Below, piece by piece: positions 13,176 through 16,846 of a stretch of DNA of 16,846 nucleotides (positions are counted from its first letter, which is position 1; every line of letters starts with the position of its first letter). The notes below the pieces were generated by a model that ran no database searches, had not been told where the DNA came from, and saw only the letters and a program-made list of their open reading frames with translations. Source of the stretch: Prevotellaceae bacterium (lineage in GTDB: Bacteria; Bacteroidota; Bacteroidia; Bacteroidales; Bacteroidaceae); the NCBI GenBank assembly GCA_022508685.1, contig JAFLUS010000007.1, positions 1 to 16,846 of the forward strand, read 5' to 3'. Position numbers and translations under genes: made by a program.

Positions 13176-16100
13176 ATGAGTATATACGAAGGAGCGGTCA
13201 AACGACCGATTATGACGAGTCTCTGCTTCTTGGCAGTCATCGTCTTTGGTGTGTTTTCATTGGCGAAATTGCCCATTGACCTCATGCCGGATATCGAGAC
13301 CAACACCATTATGATTTTTACGTATTATAATGGTGCGTCGGCCAACGATATCGAAAACAACGTGACGCGTCCGTTGGAAAATACGCTCAACTCTGTAGAG
13401 CACCTGAAGCATATCACGTCGAATTCGCGCGAAAACGTCTCCGTCATCACCATGCAGTTTGAGTATGGCTACGACATCAACGACCTGACCAACGACGTGC
13501 GCGACAAACTCGATATGGTGTCGAACTCGTTGCCGAACGATGCGAACACCCCCATTATCTTCAAGTTCTCCACCGACATGATTCCTATCGTGATGCTGTC
13601 GGTGCAGGCTGAAGAAAGCCAGCAGGCACTCTACAAGATACTCGACGACAACGTCGCCAATCCGTTGGCACGTGTCGACGGTGTCGGTACCGTATCTATC
13701 AGCGGTGCGCCCCAACGCGAAATCAACATCTATCTCGACCCGCAGAAGATGGAGGCATACGGACTGAGTGCTGCACAGGTCAGTGCTGCCATTGCTTCCG
13801 AAAACCGCAACGTGACGAATGGTTCGGTAGACATCGGTTCGACCACCTACACCGTTCGTGTCGAAGGTGAGTTCACCGACCCCGCTCAGATGCGCAACGT
13901 CATCGTCGGCAGTTACAATGGCGCCGTTGTCTATCTGCGCGACGTTGCCCGCATTGTCGACAACGTGGAAGAACGTGCGCAGTCCACCTATACCAATGGT
14001 AAGCAGGGTGCGCTCGTGATTATTCAGAAGCAGAGCGGTGCCAACTCCGTAGCCATTTCGGAGAAGGTGCTCAAGATGCTGCCTGAATTGCAGAAGAACC
14101 TGCCTTCCGACGTCAACATACAGGTGATGATGAACACGTCCGACAACATCCTCAATACGATTGACACGCTCACCGAGACCATTATCTATGCGTTGCTCTT
14201 CGTCGTGCTCGTCGTGTTTGTGTTCCTCGGTCGCTGGCGTGCCACGGTCATCATCTCTATCACCATCCCCATGTCGCTCATCGCTTCGTTCATCTATCTG
14301 TATGCAACAGGCGGTTCGCTCAACATGATTTCGCTCTCGTGTCTGTCTATCGCTATCGGTAACGTCGTCGACGACGCCATTGTGGTGCTCGAAAACGTGA
14401 CGACGCACATCGAGCGTGGTTCCAGTCCGAAACAGGCAGCCATTCACGCCACCAACGAGGTCGCCATTTCCGTCATTGCCTCGACCCTCACCATGATTGC
14501 CGTGTTCTTCCCGCTGACCATGGTGACCGGTATGTCGGGTGTGCTCTTCAAGCAGTTGGGATGGATGATGTGTATCATCATGACCATTTCTACGACGTCC
14601 GCACTTTCGTTCACTCCCATGCTCTGTTCGCAGATGCTGCGTTTGCAGAAGAAGCAGAGCAAGGCGTTCAAGAAAATCTACGGCCCCGTTCAGCGCACGT
14701 TGGACAAGTTGGACGACCACTACGAGCGCATGATTAACTGGGCTGTGCGCCACCGCTGGACGGTCATTCTCGCCAGCATCGGCTTCTTCGTCCTCTCTAT
14801 CATTACGGTGAACATCGTCGGCATGAAGACGGAATTCTTCCCCGCCAACGACTCCGGACGTGTCGGTGTCACGCTGCAAACGCCTATCGGTACGCGCAAG
14901 GAAGTGACGAAGGAAGTTGCCCAAGCCCTTGCCGACAAGTGGATGAAGCGTTATGGCGACGACCTCATCGCATGTAACTTCACCGTAGGACAGGCAGGCG
15001 ACAACAACACCTTCGCCTCGCTTTCCGACAACGGCAGCCACATCGCGTCGTTCAACATCCGTTTCGTGCCTTCCAACCAACGTGCAAAAGGCCTTATCGC
15101 CATTTGCGACGAAATGCGTGAAGACTGTAAGGCCATTCCCGAACTCAAGAAGTTCCAAGTCATGCTCGGCGGAAGTCAGGGTGGCGGAATGGGCGGACAG
15201 AGCACGGCTACGTTCGAAGTCTATGGTTACGACATGGACGCCACCGGAAAGATTGCCAACGAACTGGCGGCTAAACTTGCCGAAAGCGACATGGTCGGTC
15301 AGACCAACATCTCGCGTCAGGACTTCCAGCCCGAACTCGTCATCGATTTCGACCACGAGAAACTCTCTGAACTCGGCATCGGACTCAGCGACGCATCCAC
15401 AGCCGTGCGCAACCTCATCACCGGTTCGCTCATGTCCTACTTCCGCGAGGACGGCGACGAATACGACATCAAGGTGCGCTACGAACCCGACGCACGCATC
15501 AGCATCGAAGACCTCAACAACATGCTCATTCCCTCCGCACGCGGCAACATCCGCGTTCGCGACGTGGCAACAATTCGCGAAAGCAGCATTCCGCCCACGA
15601 TTGAACGCAAGGACCGCCAGCGCATCGTCACCGTCATGGCCGTGCTCAAGGAAGGCTACGCCCTTTCCGACGGCGTCGAGTTGGGACGCAGCATCTACGA
15701 AAAGATGGATATGCCCAACGGCGTCTACGTTCAGGTTGCCGGTTCCTACGAAGACCAGATGGACTCCAACCGCGACCTCGGTACGCTCGGCATCCTCATC
15801 ATCCTGCTCGTCTTCATCGTCATGGCAGCGCAGTTCGAGTCGCTCACCTATCCGTTCATCATCATGATTACCGTCCCCTTCGCCTTTGCCGGCATCATCT
15901 TCGCCCTCGTCTTCACGGGCACCAACCTCAACATCATGTCCATGCTCGGCGGCATCATGCTCATCGGTATTGTGGTGAAGAATGGTATCGTGCTCATCGA
16001 CTACACCCAACTTCTGCGTGAACGCGGCTACGGACTCATCCGTGCCTCCGTTGCCGCAGCCCGCAGCCGTCTGCGTCCTATCCTCATGACGTCGCTCACC

Positions 16101-16355
16101 ACCATCCTCGGTATGGTGCCGATGGCAATGAGCCATGGCGTCGGTGCCGAAATGTGGCGACCGATGGGTGTCAGCATCATCGGCGGTCTGACGGCATCCA
16201 CCGTCCTCACGCTCATCTACACGCCCTCCATGTTCTGTATCTTCGGAGCAAACGGCGTGAAGCGCAACCGCCGCAAGATGCGCAAGCAGCGCGAACTCGA
16301 CGCCTACTGGAAGGATCACGCGCACGAAGAGATGAACTTCATTGCAGAAGACTGA
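13176..16355 (+). CDS. RND-family inner membrane efflux pump (AcrB/HAE-1-like)
   Basis: A 1059-residue proton-driven efflux transporter, close to AcrB in length (1049). The architecture is the duplicated RND fold: TM1 near residues 11-31, a large periplasmic loop (about 35-335), TM2-TM6 around 336-495, TM7 near 530-550, a second periplasmic loop, and TM8-TM12 from about 870 to 1030. Proton-relay residues are present: Asp399-Asp400 in NVVDDAIVVLENV (AcrB Asp407/408) and Lys935 in GIVVKNGIVLIDY (AcrB Lys940). It is therefore the hydrophobic-substrate type, not a heavy-metal pump judged by motif alone. The second periplasmic loop has a Gly-rich stretch (GGSQGGGMGGQS). Substrates cannot be read from the sequence. 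It lies between the adaptor gene and a small PII-like gene. Confidence 0.96.
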   Translation: MSIYEGAVKRPIMTSLCFLAVIVFGVFSLAKLPIDLMPDIETNTIMIFTYYNGASANDIENNVTRPLENTLNSVEHLKHITSNSRENVSVITMQFEYGYDINDLTNDVRDKLDMVSNSLPNDANTPIIFKFSTDMIPIVMLSVQAEESQQALYKILDDNVANPLARVDGVGTVSISGAPQREINIYLDPQKMEAYGLSAAQVSAAIASENRNVTNGSVDIGSTTYTVRVEGEFTDPAQMRNVIVGSYNGAVVYLRDVARIVDNVEERAQSTYTNGKQGALVIIQKQSGANSVAISEKVLKMLPELQKNLPSDVNIQVMMNTSDNILNTIDTLTETIIYALLFVVLVVFVFLGRWRATVIISITIPMSLIASFIYLYATGGSLNMISLSCLSIAIGNVVDDAIVVLENVTTHIERGSSPKQAAIHATNEVAISVIASTLTMIAVFFPLTMVTGMSGVLFKQLGWMMCIIMTISTTSALSFTPMLCSQMLRLQKKQSKAFKKIYGPVQRTLDKLDDHYERMINWAVRHRWTVILASIGFFVLSIITVNIVGMKTEFFPANDSGRVGVTLQTPIGTRKEVTKEVAQALADKWMKRYGDDLIACNFTVGQAGDNNTFASLSDNGSHIASFNIRFVPSNQRAKGLIAICDEMREDCKAIPELKKFQVMLGGSQGGGMGGQSTATFEVYGYDMDATGKIANELAAKLAESDMVGQTNISRQDFQPELVIDFDHEKLSELGIGLSDASTAVRNLITGSLMSYFREDGDEYDIKVRYEPDARISIEDLNNMLIPSARGNIRVRDVATIRESSIPPTIERKDRQRIVTVMAVLKEGYALSDGVELGRSIYEKMDMPNGVYVQVAGSYEDQMDSNRDLGTLGILIILLVFIVMAAQFESLTYPFIIMITVPFAFAGIIFALVFTGTNLNIMSMLGGIMLIGIVVKNGIVLIDYTQLLRERGYGLIRASVAAARSRLRPILMTSLTTILGMVPMAMSHGVGAEMWRPMGVSIIGGLTASTVLTLIYTPSMFCIFGANGVKRNRRKMRKQRELDAYWKDHAHEEMNFIAED

Positions 16356-16387
16356 CCCCAACGTTTAACTTCAAATTACGTCAATTC

Positions 16388-16681
16388 ATGAAATCAATAT
16401 TCATCGCATTCGACCAAGCACAGTCGGAAAACGTGCTTGCCGTTCTCAGCCGAAGCAACGCACGCGGATTCACCATGTGGGAGCAAGTGCAAGGCTGCGG
16501 AAGCAAGACGGGCGACCCCCACTTCGGTTCCCACGCATGGCCGACCATGAACAGCGCCGTCATCACTGTCGTCGACGACAGCCAAGTCGAACCCATCCTC
16601 GCGCGTCTGCGCCAAGCCGACGAAGACAACCCCATGCTCGGCATCCGTGCCTTCGTCTGGAACGTCGAAGCCGCTATCTGA
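16388..16681 (+). CDS. Small PII-like protein encoded with the RND pump
   Basis: A 97-residue soluble protein with a beta-alpha-beta-beta-alpha-beta pattern resembling PII/CutA-type ferredoxin-like proteins. An N-terminal strand and helix (MKSIFIAFDQAQSENVLAVL) is followed by a central loop rich in Gly and His (GCGSKTGDPHFGSHAWP, 36-52) where PII proteins carry the T-loop. Next come the strand SAVITVVDD, the helix VEPILARLRQ and a last strand IRAFVWNVE. Comparable small PII-like proteins are found beside RND operons and may sense a ligand or metal and modulate the pump. It lies 32 nt after the pump stop with no promoter or terminator between, so it is probably the operon's last gene. The name rests on pattern similarity, not on a profile match. 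Confidence 0.75.
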   Translation: MKSIFIAFDQAQSENVLAVLSRSNARGFTMWEQVQGCGSKTGDPHFGSHAWPTMNSAVITVVDDSQVEPILARLRQADEDNPMLGIRAFVWNVEAAI

Positions 16682-16729
16682 CATGCCCCTCCTGTGTGTG
16701 CATCGTCCGAGGTGCACACCTCAATTATG

Positions 16730-16774
16730 AAATTCCTCTGCGGAGACAAAATGCTGCTCCGCAGAGGAATTTTC
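16730..16774 (+). terminator. Terminator hairpin after the efflux operon
   Basis: A perfect 16-bp stem: arm 16730-16745 (aaattcctctgcggag) pairs with 16757-16772 (ctccgcagaggaattt) across an 11-nt loop, ending in TTTTC. It lies about 50 bases after the last stop codon. The T-run is short and partly inside the stem, so it may work in either direction. A weaker inverted repeat precedes it (gtgtgca 16696-16702 with tgcacac 16713-16719). Confidence 0.75.
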
Positions 16775-16802
16775 ATTGCCGTTTCCGTCCGCAAAAAAGC
16801 CT

Positions 16803-16846
16803 GTTGCATAACCCCCGTCAGGCGTGCGCATAAACGTGAACACGCT
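16803..16846. repeat. Start of 22-bp-phased palindromic array 3 (cut by the window end)
   Basis: Cores at 16803 (GTTGCATA) and 16825 (TGCGCATA) are 22 bp apart, each followed by a 14-nt spacer (acccccgtcaggcg and aacgtgaacacgct). Positions 16820-16837 are the exact reverse complement of 8841-8858 in array 2 (18 identical bases). The next core would begin at 16847, just outside the window. Confidence 0.7.

Noticed and set aside
13257..16361. Open reading frame of about 1034 codons on the minus strand, antisense to the RND pump gene
   Set aside because: It has a His/Asp/Val/Glu-rich composition with no recognisable domain and mirrors a confident 1059-residue pump. Strong codon bias in the sense gene removes antisense stop codons, so this is an artefact.
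16690..16720. GGTGCACA near 16712 as another AGTGCACT-type array
   Set aside because: There is only one core-like octamer and no partner 22 bp on either side, so the periodic criterion fails.

Overview
The window looks like chromosomal DNA from the Bacteroidota, most likely the order Bacteroidales and a Prevotella-like lineage. The evidence is the promoter style (-7 boxes of the form TAnnTTTG, two of them with a TTTG about 19-20 bases upstream), a eukaryote-type branched-chain aminotransferase, a secreted protein with a Prevotella-like C-terminal tail, and weak Shine-Dalgarno sites. The species call is inference. No rRNA, tRNA, CRISPR, insertion sequence or phage gene was recognised.

Layout. 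(1) 1-315 has no gene; it carries an array of AGTGCACT palindromes spaced exactly 22 bp apart. (2) 316-4907, minus strand, is a tightly packed housekeeping cluster read ilvE, trmB, metA, U32-family protein. It covers branched-chain amino acid transamination, tRNA m7G46 methylation, homoserine O-acylation (probably acetylation) and a U32 protein of the RNA-hydroxylation superfamily. (3) 5022-8597, minus strand, is a probable cell-envelope operon: a secreted protein with a sorting-like tail, a secreted DNA/RNA non-specific endonuclease, and a lipoprotein-like membrane protein with an SH3-like region and a zinc ribbon. (4) 8598-9117 is a 520-bp gene-free divergent region with a promoter at each end. 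Between them lie a CG/AT alternating tract and a second 22-bp-phased palindromic array (core TATGCATA). (5) 9118-9770 is a HicA/HicB toxin-antitoxin pair with its own promoter, a candidate operator, a hairpin around the hicA stop codon and a terminator. (6) 10018-16681, plus strand, is a complete tripartite RND efflux operon: TetR regulator, TolC-type outer membrane factor, periplasmic adaptor lipoprotein, AcrB-type pump and a small PII-like protein. It has a promoter with an 11-bp inverted repeat over its -33 element, and a terminator hairpin after the last gene. (7) 16803-16846 is the beginning of a third 22-bp-phased array, cut by the window end.

The most unusual signal is the set of three intergenic arrays. 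Each is built from 8-bp, TGC(A/G)-centred, near-perfect palindromes separated by 14-nt spacers, giving an exact 22-bp period. The spacers occur in both orientations, and one 18-nt stretch is shared between arrays 2 and 3. Array 2 lies upstream of both divergent promoters, so at least there the element more likely acts as DNA than as a transcript end. The efflux operon and the toxin-antitoxin pair each carry an inverted repeat at the promoter that predicts autoregulation.
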